Of a stretch of DNA of 64,000 nucleotides, positions 12,195 to 24,500 are shown piece after piece. A model generated the notes under the pieces. That model had not been told where the DNA came from. It saw nothing but the letters and a program-made list of their open reading frames with translations, and made no database searches. The translations under genes and the position numbers were made by a program. Position 1 is the stretch's first letter, and each line of letters opens with the position of its first letter. Source of the stretch: Platycnemis pennipes (lineage: Eukaryota > Arthropoda > Insecta > Odonata > Platycnemididae); contig OW121858.1 of assembly GCA_933228895.1 (NCBI GenBank), positions 28,543,859 through 28,607,858 on the forward strand. Direction: 5' to 3'.

Positions 12195-14255
12195 AACGAC
12201 GGTTTCCAAAAGCTACCGACTAATAACAACTCACATTTCTAAGCAAACCAACAATATATAGTCAATGTATTTACAACCTCGGAAGCACGGATAATGAAAT
12301 TTACTTTTATGAAATTAATTTCATCCGTAAAATACAAATTAAAGCAAAGAAATTACAAAAGATACAGCTAATTGTTGGACAGGAAGCCCACACCCTAATG
12401 AAAAAATCAATAATAAACAAACATCAACTTAGCCCAGAATGATGAAATGAAAATTAATTCGCGTCCGAAAAAATATAAAATATTAACATCAAAATACCGA
12501 ATACAAGCATCTTTATATGAATCAAGAGCTCAAAGAAGTTTTAAAAAAAATTATTTTAAATTTCCAGACTGTATCTTTCACAAAGATCTGAAACATCCTT
12601 AGGAAAACAAAGTCTATTATCTTTGATTGTTAGGCTTAAAATAAACCTCGCTTATCCGAACAAGGAACGTCGTCACTTTAGCCCAGTTAAAGAAATTAAT
12701 CCTATAAAATGTTCCTCAACTATTAATTTTCATATGGACGACTTTACTAGACTGTACAGTAGCAGCAATATTAGAAGTAGTACTAGCGGTATTGGTAGTA
12801 GTGACAGTATATACGCGTAAGGTAAGGTAAATTGATTTCGTGAATAAGGGGTGGTTTGAATGACACGCTACTGCATGAATTCTTGCATGCATTTTGTGTA
12901 TGTGCAGTGTGCATTTTGGTCACTTTTGGTGTTTTGACCTAGCCTGGCTTCAAATATTTTAACGTGTTTATGTTAAGATGTGAAAGAGAAGGAATACGTA
13001 AATATGAAGAGATTACCGATAGATGAACTCAGTGGAGAGCTGTTTTAGTTTTCCTTTCTACACTATTAATTATAGCTTTCATTCACTAAATTGCATCAAA
13101 ACTAAAATTTGTGACACTTCCGTCAGAAGGAGCGTCCCTTTATCTCCCTTAGTGACTTAAATTCTGCGCATTAAAAATGTGATTTTCGTAATTTTTATCG
13201 ATTTTCACCTTTTAAATTATTGATACAGAGTTTGTTCTTGCTCTTAACTGTTGTTTTGAATCGTAAAGCACCGTGACTCGCTTATTCTTACAAACATAAG
13301 GGACGTCTCCTTTCCGGTAGGATTGTTGAGGATTAAAAATGGCTGCAATCTAAATTACACATCGAGAATTATGCGACGACTCCACTCGGGGAGAGTGTAG
13401 TGTTGAGAATGCCATATATGGGCATTGCTAAAATGTGTTGTCTTTTGTTCAGAAAGTGAGGCTGCATTTCGTGCGGGATACTCTGTCCAAGAACACTATA
13501 TAAAGGACGTTGATTTCCAATTTTAACAGTGTTGCCACTGGGCGCGCCAAAATAGAAGTTCCATCTTTGGCCACGGGCGACGCCACAGTCAACGGAGATG
13601 CACGTATCAGACGCTTATGGCCCTTACTACGCGTAATTATCACAATTTATTTTCGCAGCCTGTACGGTACCATGACGAGTGATACTGCAAGTAATTCTTT
13701 TAAGCATTAGAAAATGATTGTATATACTTTAGGTAAGAGCCATCGTCAAGAGAACTTTCCAGGGCATCGGGAAATAGAAAACAGTAACACCCGATGTCAG
13801 ACGAATTCGGCGATGTGAACAACGGAATCAAATACGGAATTCCTCTCTAGCAATCCTGATTTATGATTATGAATGACACAGTAAAATAATTACAACGATT
13901 GATTTACATGAAACATTCAAAAGCTATTTCATTCCCGGTCATTAGATGCCAAATAACATACACTTTCTAATTACGACGCTAGAGAAGAAAGCATATGACG
14001 TCTTTACGTTCACTATTCCCTACATAATTATAGCATAATACACAGAAATTGATGAATGAAGGAAATCGAATTGAAGGTCATTTATTTTCAACCCATATTT
14101 TTGTTTCATTCAAGTCAATACGGAATCAGATGTTACAAAAGGCATGGAATTAACTATTATTACCAAACATTTCTCACCTACAGACTACGGCCGATGAGAA
14201 AGAACCTAAAAATAAATAATGGACACCATGGGGCACGTAAAACTAGTTTATCAGT
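12195..14255. other. Intergenic region upstream of gene A
   Basis: 5' flank of gene A. No gene recognised. Contains a short inverted pair around 13115-13145 and 13285-13325 (AAGGAGCGTCCCTTTAT and its approximate complement), and the 27 bp TATA-containing inverted repeat listed separately. Confidence 0.4.
13488..13514 (+). repeat. 27 bp inverted repeat with TATATAAAG, left copy
   Basis: CAAGAACACTATATAAAGG and the following bases are identical, in inverse orientation, to 15563-15589. The motif contains a consensus TATA box, so it may be a core promoter, or the end of a 2.1 kb element. Confidence 0.6.
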
Positions 14256-14259
14256 CAAT

Positions 14260-15165
14260 ATACAGTCTTTCGCTCGCAGATAATGAACTTCACACCCTTA
14301 AAATAACAAAACTTGGGAGATATAGGTCCAATGTTACACTGAATAGTCTCTCACAAATAATGGTCATAATCTTAAAATGGCAAAACTCGGAACGCACACG
14401 TAAATAGTCTCTCACTCTGCAGAAAAACAATGAATGGCATACTCTTAAATGACGAAACTTGGAAGGCATAAGTCAATATTACACTGAACGTAGACTTTCT
14501 CTCCACAGATAAAGAATGTCACACACTGGAATGACTACACATGGGGCGCACAAGGCAATATTATAATGAATGCAGTGTCTCTCTCTCGCTTTCCACATAA
14601 ACAATTTATGTCATACACTAGGGATGGCAAAACTCGGAACTCACAAGTCATTATTTATACACTGAATGCAACCTTTCTCTCTCCGCAGATAAAAAAATAA
14701 TGTTATGCACTGGGAACGACTACACATGTGACGCACAAGGTAATATTGAATGCAATATCTCTCTCTCACTCTCTGTCGCTTCCCTGCACATAAACAATGA
14801 ATTCCATACACCAGGAATGACTAAACTCGGAACTCACAGGTCATTATTACACTGAATGCAGCCTTTCCTCTTTCTCTCTCCGCAGATAAACAACGAATCT
14901 TATGCACTGGGAATGACTATACATGTGACGCACTAGGCAATATTATAATTAATGCAGTATCTCTCTCCCTGCAGATAAACAGAATGTCAAACACTAGGAA
15001 TGACAACACTCGGAACTGATAAATAATTATTACACTAAATTCAGCCTCTCTCTCTCCGCAGATAAACAAAGATTGTATTGCACAGGGAATGACCACGCAT
15101 GGAACGCACAAGTGAATCACACTGAATGCAGTCTCTCTCTGCAAATAGACAATGCATACTCAAGA
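14260..15165. repeat. Minisatellite of about 11 units, 85-107 bp each
   Basis: Each unit has a CT-rich run ending CGCAGATAAACAA, then CACTGGGAATGACTACACAT, then ACGCACAAG..ATTATAATGAATGCAG. Units alternate between two subtypes, so the higher-order period is about 190 bp. It lies between genes A and B. Confidence 0.8.
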
Positions 15166-15562
15166 CTGAGCAATGATTTCGAATACAAAAAATATTACGA
15201 TTTCGGTTTTGAAAAGTAAGAAGCAAGCGCTAACGCTTGTTCGGGGGAACGAGCGTCACCCGAGTTTACTAACCTTAGCCTTAAACAAACTTTGGTTTCG
15301 CTAACCCAAGAATGCGGTTCTTCTTCACTAGATTAGACTGTTCTTTACAACACCACGCACAAAACAGCCCCGTTTACCCATTTTCAAACGAAGTCTCACC
15401 GAAATTAATTATGAGCGCAATCCATTCTTAACGTAAAGCAATGCTACAATGCCATACACATGTGCCTCGCGTACTAGCACTAGTGCTACCTGTCGGCAAG
15501 TTCAGGAACCCTATTAACCCGTGACTGAAATTTAAGCAAAAGACGATCGAATGCGCAACAAG

Positions 15563-15589
15563 ATCAACGTCCTTTATATAGTGTTCTTG
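15563..15589 (-). repeat. 27 bp inverted repeat with TATATAAAG, right copy
   Basis: Exact reverse complement of 13488-13514. The pair faces inward and brackets the minisatellite. Confidence 0.6.
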
Positions 15590-17854
15590 ACTCTGTCACT
15601 CATTTAGTGTGGTCCACGGGCGGTCAACTCAACGATATAATAGTTTGACAAGATTTGGAGGTGAAACTCAAAACGTGACGTGTCGACTACTAGCACATCT
15701 TAGAATGTCTACCGTTACTAGCTGAGATTTTAAAGGCAAATAAGCCGTGGTGCACGCAGTTCTACATACAACCGCTAGATGGCAGAACATGTTCACATTC
15801 ATGATTCCTTCTTTACTATATATCATATATTCTTGATACTTAAACCCCGTTAATTATTTCGTTTTAATCAAGTTTTCGGCGAGAAGTTAAGCAACCCTGA
15901 ATAGGAAACAGTGCATGATTGATTAAATAAGGTAAAAGTCCAAGCTCAACTTACTAATTTCGCATACACACGGCTAATTAATTGAGAAGCCGCACTAATC
16001 ACTAAATTCTTGGCAGTTTACACTAAGTTTACTATTCCAAGACCGTTCTACTTCATACACGAAGTAAATACTGCATTACCTTCATCGATGGAAATTAAAT
16101 ATCGTCACCAGATGTATATGACAAGGCGCAAACTCTGAAAATAAATACGTGGACAGGAATTCATCTTCAAAATAAATAGAAATTTGTACCTTTTGTACAA
16201 GAAGAAGTTTATTTGATTGGCAAAAATTACAAATACACCAGTGAACATCTATTGGTCAAATCACGATTTGAGCAATCGTCATTTTTCAAGATAGAGGCAA
16301 TAAAATATAAATAAGCTATTTTTATTCAGTAACCCATCTGCAGCCTCCATACAAAATCCTGCTTGTTATGTAAACGATTAATTTTCAGACATCAGAAATA
16401 ATTTATCATTAAGATCTGCACAAGTCCCACAAAATATCAATGATACAGCAAGTGACTGACTTACAACAGGTTTAATTTAATAAATAAACGTTACCATAGC
16501 TAACAGTGAATTCACATCAACTGCATGCTAATTGATTCAACAACATAAAAGGCATTAAAATTAATATTTAACTGTAATAAAATCTATTCCAATTAAACAT
16601 GGAGGGGCACAGAATGGGCTATAACTTCCACACCAAATATCAATCATATTGACATCATGCACAATGTTAAAAGCAGTCAGTACATTCCAATCAAATAACA
16701 CAAGTTTTCAGTGCAAGTTTAAGTACAAGTATATCCTACAGTTCTGAATTACTTCCCAAATAGATAACTTTCTCAATAGAAATAATGTCATAATGATCCT
16801 TCATCAATGACAGGTTCATAACAATGGACATAAATAAGTTACTTATCCACACTAGCAGGCCAATATGTCTTGAAACTACAGAAATTTGAATGAATTGCTA
16901 TGATATCCAGGAAAACTTTGCATTAAAATATATCATTCAGGAATAAAGACTTTAGGAACATAATATAATTTAAACGAGGATACTTAGGAAAATTTCTCTA
17001 ACACAGTCAAGGTGAACTGTGTTCGAACACACACCCCTAAGAGCTAAGGAAGTCACTCGGGTCATCAGAACGTTATTAATAGTAGTGTATTGCTCCCCAA
17101 ATACAATTGAGTGCTTCACAAAAAAACACCTGGATAATACAAAAGGAGGACGAAGGTAGAAAGACTTACATATTATGATGAGTGAAACAGGCAAAACATT
17201 TACGAACATGCGATGTGAGTGGAAATGTTTCCTTGGCACTTACGACCAGCAAGAAGACATCTGGGACAATCCATTTCCTAGAAACTCGTGAGTGGCGAAG
17301 GAAAGCTAGCCTATGTATGTCCACAAACACTTTACACAGACCACCTCCACAAAGCAAACAAGATCAATGTTGTTGTTTATGTCTCTCGCCTTATTAACGT
17401 TAACCGTTAGCTGGCGAGTATTTACAAGGTCATGAGGCAGTAGCGAGACTTAGTCGAAAAAACTTCGTCAAAATGACGGTTATTTGAAAGTTAACATTAG
17501 CTTTCCAGCACATCAGCAATCACTTCCACACTTTCACTATGCCAAACGGGGCATAAATCGTGCTAACTACGTTTAAAATAACTGACCATAACAAGATATG
17601 AATTCAGCATTAACAAAGCACACGTCGCATACACATTCTTGATACACTTTCTCCTACAGTAAACGACTAAAAACACAATCAGGAACTAAAACACCAAGAA
17701 TAACACACAACCATGGAAGAAGACACAAACATTCCTCGAGGCTCTTCGTGTTGACTAATGCAATGATGCAACGCTACAAATTTGAATGAAAACGTTCGCT
17801 TCCCCGACCAATTACAGACGAGCTACAAAAAATGTATAAAATAAAAAAAATAGT
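15590..17854. other. Intergenic region upstream of gene B
   Basis: AT-rich, no coding or structural RNA signal recognised. Small frames at 16970-17397 have no family features. Confidence 0.4.
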
Positions 17855-17945
17855 TCCGAGTTCCGGTAGACAAGAAAAAATATCTAAAAAATAAAAAAGT
17901 AGTTCCGACTTCCGGTAGGACTTTTGAGATGGCGCAGAACGCGGT
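17855..17945 (+). promoter_or_regulatory. Candidate gene B promoter elements
   Basis: Two near-identical blocks (AGTTCCGAGTTCCGGTAG and AGTTCCGACTTCCGGTAG) lie 160-260 bp upstream of the ZAD start. The second contains an ETS-type CTTCCGG. An AGATGGCGC motif resembling a YY1 site follows at about 17928. Together they resemble a TATA-less housekeeping promoter; no experimental basis. Confidence 0.35.
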
Positions 17946-18107
17946 CAACGATTTGACCGGGAAGATGAACGGGGGTGGTGTGGTCAATTAAAGTTTTTTT
18001 TTAGCAGTTTTACTTGTAAAGAAAGTTTGGTTCATTTCTCGTGCCACTAATTATGAAAATACGTTGTATTATTTCGTTGGTTAGTGTTAGTAACTGGGAT
18101 TGATCTT

Positions 18108-18585
18108 ATGGAAAGCGTCGTCATGCGTGGATCACGTAAGCATTGTGTATGTAGGTTATGTCTCAGTACTGGTCGTCGTTTGGTGGATATACTAGAAGAC
18201 GCCGAATTCTTGGTGAAACGAGCAGTAGAAGAACTGCTCCAGCTAACGGTGAGATTCATGATTTGTAGTATGCCAGTCCCTTGTTTGTGTCTTATCTTTC
18301 GTGCTTTCCTTTCACGCACCGCAATTGAGTGGGTAGTTAGTATGGTGAACTTATGCTGAAACTATGTAAATGTGGACGCAATCAATAACCCCCTGCCGAT
18401 TTCAAATTTCTCAGGTCGCTAAGGAAGAACTGTGTTATTGGATGGTTTGTTCCATTTGCGTGGAAAAGGTGAGAGATTTTTATCTTTTCAAGCGATGCTG
18501 CGTGGAAAACCAGGAAGTATATGACAGCCACATCAGAAAGATTATCTTTCCAGGGATCGAAGTTGCGAGTGCTGAGTGCGGTAGT
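18108..18585 (+). CDS. Gene B ZAD exons 1 and 2
   Basis: Exon 1 (18108-18248) starts MESVVMRGSRKHCVCRLC. Compared with A and C it lacks three codons in the ILE-D/E loop. Exon 2 (18415-18585, 57 codons) carries CSIC and the FKRCC..NQEVYD helix. The 166 bp intron has GTGAGA and TTTCTCAG ends. All four zinc-ligand cysteines are present. Confidence 0.86.
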
Positions 18586-21500
18586 GTAAGTATATACTGG
18601 AGTATGTTGTACATCATGTTTATGTTGGGTCACTCCTAGAATATGTATCATGTTTACGGCATGCGGAGGTATTAGGTTTGAAATCTCAAAGAGGCAGTAT
18701 TCAGCGAAGAGTAGCAAGTGTTGTTTGTTTACGTTACCCTTGTTACGGTAGTTTTCACAAATATACAGAACAACGTGTGGAAATGATCGGGTATAGATTG
18801 AAAATTACTGTAGAAGGATAGGTTAAAATACCGTTTAGATTGTAATTAGAAATATAAGTTGGGCAAGTGTTCTGAAAACGTTGAAAATATATGTTAAACT
18901 CCTGGCTACCATGAAATGTTGTTCCACTGTGGACTTGGCAAATTTATTTGGGTTCACCTAAAACTACGAATTGTTCATTATCCTATTTAGACATCAATCT
19001 TCAGATTGGTTTGACGCAGCTCTACTCTGAGTCCTTCTATCGGCTAAACTTTTCATATTTACGTATTTCTCCTCTTTCACATCCTTCATTGCTTGTTCCA
19101 TATATCTCACAGGAGGCCTTCCTTTGCTATTCTTCTCATCCACATGTCCCTGGATGATTTTCTTCATCATGTCTCACGATGAGACCGATTAAGTTGTTCC
19201 GTCTTCTTTGTAGGTTCATCAGAAGATTTCTCTTTTCACCCACTCTTCTTAGGACTTCCTCGTTACTTACTCGGTCGATCAATTTAATCTTCATCATTCT
19301 TTTGTAGCACCTCATTTCGAATGCTTCCACCCTTTTCTTTTCCACTGCTGTCATTGTCCATGCCTCACTGCCATAAAGGAACTCTTGAGATGTACATTCT
19401 GATGAATTGCTTCCCTACTTCTATGCTTGTATTTTCAGGGGTAAGTGGATTCTTCTTTTGATAGAATTCCCTCCTTTGCCTGGGCTATTCTGCTGACTAT
19501 TTCTTTCTTGCTTTGTCCATCGTTGGTTACTCCCAAGGTATTCCAAATTGTTATTATATTATTTTCTTCTATTGTGTATAGCTTGCTGGAGCAACAAACA
19601 TTATTATTATTAAAGTACTTCAGTTAAAATTAAGTTAATGACCCCAGAGTGTTTATAGAAAAATTAGCATGGACATAATACCATCTATCCATTATTTAAA
19701 TACTCAATGTGAATGCTAAACGTTGAGCATATGCTTCACTGTCGGAGAGCTTGTCACAGGTATCCAGGAATACTGCAATACAGTCGGAAGAAAATGAAAT
19801 GATGTCCGACAAATATTAAAAAAGCTCTGAAGAAAATTCTGAAAAAAAGTACTTTTACTCAGAAATCTTGAGTTAATTTCATGTGAATTTAAATTAGCTA
19901 ACCTTATGGTAATTTTTCCATAACTTATCACTGGTGTTACCCTAATTTTTTCTTTGAACGTCATCATGCCTGGTGTAGGATTCCATAATCTTATGCTAAT
20001 TGTGCACTGACACTAATGTCACACTAGATTTGCAATCAACTGGAAAATAAACCGGAAAAGATTCAAAGATATCCTAAGTTATTTTTTTGAAGAAAAAAAT
20101 AATAGGCACTCAAAAAATAATGCAAACAATGGAAAATATAATTATTATCGATAACTGACCTTTAGACAAATAAAATGCATACATTTTTGATAACTTTTTA
20201 GAACATACTCTGTCCTCATCAAAAGCAAGAATTCTCATAAATTCATGGTTTGGGAAAAACAAATATTCTTATCTGTATGCAACGTGCTAAGTTAGTTTCA
20301 CGAAAATTCAAATTTGATAATACTTTCAATTTTCATTACTTACTGTGAGTTTCATGCTAATTGTATACCTACTTTAATGTTAATTTCACTACTTTTCCTA
20401 TCAACCAACCTTTAACCATTCATATACCCCCACAGATCACTGTGAAGCCTGAAGATGATGGTTCTAACTGGGATCCTCTGGTCCTTGACTCTCATGGCCG
20501 CACTGAAAACCATGTCTTGGAAACACCAAAAGCAACGATGGCACACAGTGCTGACTGTGATGTGAGTACTCGGAGAAAGATATTCACCTTCAAGTGATTT
20601 GGGTGTTTATAATCAAATGTTCAATTTCTGTTGCATTTTTAAATATATAATATAATACAGTAAAATCTCATATTTTTCTTATCGGAATTTATGTTTTTCC
20701 ACAATTTACAAGTCTTTTAGTGAGTCCCATCCAATTTCCTATATCTTCAATGTATGTGGAACCCTGTATTTACACCACGACTTTTGTTTTTTCACTGTTT
20801 GCATTAGATGTGGGTAAGAATGTGATACATTAAAAAACCAAATTCCCTTCTATGACACTTAGCCATGCATACCATAAAACACTGATTAACCTTGTTTTGT
20901 GCATAAACACTTCAAAAGCAAGAGAGAGAGCAGTACTGTGCTCTGTTTTACAGAAAAAATTGAACTTAGCAGCGTAGTGGGGCAGCACACAGTGTCACCA
21001 CTGACGGGTAGATGAAATATCACTTGATCTTTTCAGCAATTGCAAGTTTCCATCGTGATAGACACTCGCTATTCTTTTGCCGGGAAAAGATTCCTACTCA
21101 GGGTTTATACGAACCTGGAAAAGTCAGGGAAAATGAAAACGGCCATGGAAAACCTGGAAAAGTCAGAGAATTTAACGTGTGGTCAGGGAAAAATCACAAA
21201 ATGTTCAAATTTTGGAATTTATCACCTGAAAATGCCAAGAGATCAACAACTGCACATAGGAGCGGAGGGCGGGGTGAAGGAGGGGATGACTAGCCTTAGG
21301 TTGGCTTCGCTGTGGAGGAGGCAGCCCTATTCTGGTTCTTTCTGGCTATAGCCTGCACAATAGGGTAGTTTCCTATTATTTTTTTATTGTCTTGATCGAA
21401 AGTTATAACCTCTGGAGTAAGCGTTTTAAGCCGTTCGATTTTTAAATGACGTTAAGTATTTTTCCTCATTAATTAAAAAGTGAAAAAAATCAATGGCGCG

Positions 21501-24500
21501 AAAATGCGACGGCAAACTATTGCATGCCGGTTAATCCTACGTGTGACGTCAAACTATTTCCTCTACCTGCCACCAGGTGGTGCTGCGGACGCTTCCAAAT
21601 AGACACTGCACTCTGTTAAAGCCTATGAACATGTATTGGAGGCATATTTATTCCCTTAATTAATTATAATTAACTTTTATTTATTTATTTAACATTACTT
21701 ATGCAGTTGATTAATTTAAAATCAATTAGTATTCCTTTCACAAGCATACCATGTAATTCGCCCATCGCCGCACGACCTTCACGCCATGCTTCGTGGTAGC
21801 GGTCATAGCAGAAGACACAGCGAGCAGGACGTCCTTGAGCTTATAAAATGACTAATAATACCATGTTTAACTGAGAATACTTTTCCAACCTTGATAGTTT
21901 TTACAGGTTAATACTAATAAATATTCACTAGAGCTGAGGGGCCCTGAAATACAACGGTAAGTTCAGGAGACGAATTTTCCTTTGCCTCGCAATGTAAACT
22001 ACCTACCTGTTACGTCAGCATGAAGGCAGTGCACCCCGCCATTTCAGAGCCTTTTCAAATGACCTTAAAATTAACATTTAATTCTCTAGTAAACTGGGAG
22101 TTCTCAATACAAACTTTTTGCGTAAATTAAATACATTTATAGCAGGGCACAAATCGCAATCAATGAAAACTTTTCTTTGATGAAGGAAACTACCCTATTT
22201 GGTGAAAAGATTGGCGAAAGGTGTGCGCATCTCATTTTCATTCACTAGCAATTTTGCCAGGAATGCTTCGCTTTGTCCCTCTGGTGACAAAAAAGTTATT
22301 CTCTCTCAAATTTGATTTCACTTAGCCATATTTGTAGATGGATGTGAGGAAGAAAAAATCAAGATTGATTCAAAGAGCTACTTTAACATGACGTCAGGTT
22401 TGAAGGAAAAGCCAGGTTAGCCCTCTTTGCATCTATTTTTCTGCAATTAAAACCCTTTCTGAAGGCATATCAATGTAAGTAATCATAATTTTTATTTTGT
22501 GACTTAAAGTTGTTGATCTCTTATTACTGGAAGTTCATATGATTAATATGAAAATAAACCTACAATTTTTCATATGTTAAGACTTTTTTGCTTCCTCACT
22601 ACCACTTTTATCTCTATAAATGACCGAAATGTTGGAGTTTTCAGGCACTTAAAAGTCAGGGAAAATCACTAATAATGGTCTGGAAATCCTGGAAAAGTCA
22701 GGGAAAATGAAAATGAAAACCCCAATAAACCCTGCTACTGTGAAATTAATGCGCATAGGACACAATTATAATTTAGGAGCACCTCCAGGAGTGTATTTAA
22801 GCTCTACCGAAGGTCATATTTTGAAGAATAAAAATGAATTTTTATCCAGACATGAAATGTTAAAAATACATAAACTGAATTGGTGAACGAGAACAGGGGA
22901 TCATTCCTATAACCACCTTGCTACTTTAATTCAAGTTTTACTACACGTTAATACAAAAAAGTCATTGAAACAAGTTTCATTGCGTAAAACTGCATTAAAT
23001 AAATAAAATTATTTTTTGAGAATTTTTTGCTATTGAATAACTGCTTGCACTGGCTGACCAGCGAGGTAGCTCCATATTCTCTTGTGTTCTTTATGTTATC
23101 CTTAATTACTCCAGAACATAAATTTTATTTCACTAGGAAATGGGAAATAGATGCAAATCACAATATTTTCAGATGACTGAAGGGTTTTTGGGTATCTTAC
23201 GAGTTGGTTCTTCCCTCTGGATGACAGTTTCGAGAACATTCTAGATGCCATCGTCAGGTCCAAAGATCACGTCCCATCAAATTTCCTATATCTTCATTCT
23301 ATATATTTCCCATATCTTCTTACAATATATTTCCTTCACTTTGGACCTGAAGATGCCATCTGGTATGCTGGCTAAACTTTCGTGCAGTAAGATGAACCAA
23401 TGCCGAAAAAAATGGAAACCCTCGAGTAATCACCGTGGAAGCTTTCGCAGCAACTAGAACATTTTCCATTTGGGGGTAAATAAAAATAATGGATTCTCAT
23501 GATGCAACTCACAGTTCTATAGCAAAACATCTAAAATAATTGGTCTCTACAATGGATTTGTTTGTGAAAAATCGTGACGTGATTCAGAAACATGCTATCT
23601 TGTGCAGACAACTGTCAAACAAAAGAAAATTCATGAAATCATTGTATATATATGGTATATAAGAATTTACACTTTTTTAGCAGTCTCTAGAAAAGGGTAA
23701 ATAAGGGGTTTTACTGTATTTATCATTAGGAGTTTAGGGCAGCCATATCTGTTATTTCCATAAATACTCTGAAGAGCCATTTTATTGTGCTATGAACACA
23801 GAAAATAATCAAGTGTCATTTTGTCCCATTGTCAACAGCCCCTTTGGTACGGTTATAATGTATTATTTTATTTGCAGTTTGTTTGTTATTATGATCTGGT
23901 CCTGCTTTCTCAACCCTATCATTTTTGTAAGATAAAAGAATGACCGCTTTTCTCTTTGGGGCATATGAAACGGGATTCATGTTATTACTAAGTCCGAATA
24001 AACTAGATAAATTTCCCTAGTAGAATGCACTATTAACTCAGTTGTAATTTGTATTTCATTTACCCAAAGTGTACCAGTAGTTAGCTTGTGATCATTCAAT
24101 TCCCAGACTAGCGGTATGGAAATTAAGAAATTGTCACATGTAACTCTATGCCATGTTCGGTAGTATGGTTGGACCAAATTGTTAACTACCCTATTTCCTT
24201 GAATTTTCTCTGTCCTATTACTTACCATGCCAGAGTAAATCTGAGATGAGAAAATATAGGATGATTCTAAATCGCCAAATGCCCAGATCTTGATTCCATA
24301 ATGAACAGGTTTACTTTTTATGTAACATTTGAAAGAGCATTTACCTCAGAAAGTTGCAAGTCACTCATCTACTGTTATGTTACTGCCAGGAGAATAGCAT
24401 CTTGTGCAGTTGTCTACGAATTGATCATAAATTGAACTTATGGCTTCTAATTTATCATTGGAGTCCTACATTCTGACAGCCCTTGTAGATCAGATATCAA

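Noticed and set aside
12194..12209. Upstream start codon for gene A giving METVV
   Set aside because: The codon is TTG in the sequence; the conserved ATG is at 12194.
14260..15165. CRISPR array
   Set aside because: Units are contiguous and similar over their full length with no unique spacers; the genome is eukaryotic.
21012..21351. Two overlapping frames of 93 and 103 codons
   Set aside because: Built from the CCTGGAAAAGTCAGGGAAA repeats at an element end, not protein coding.
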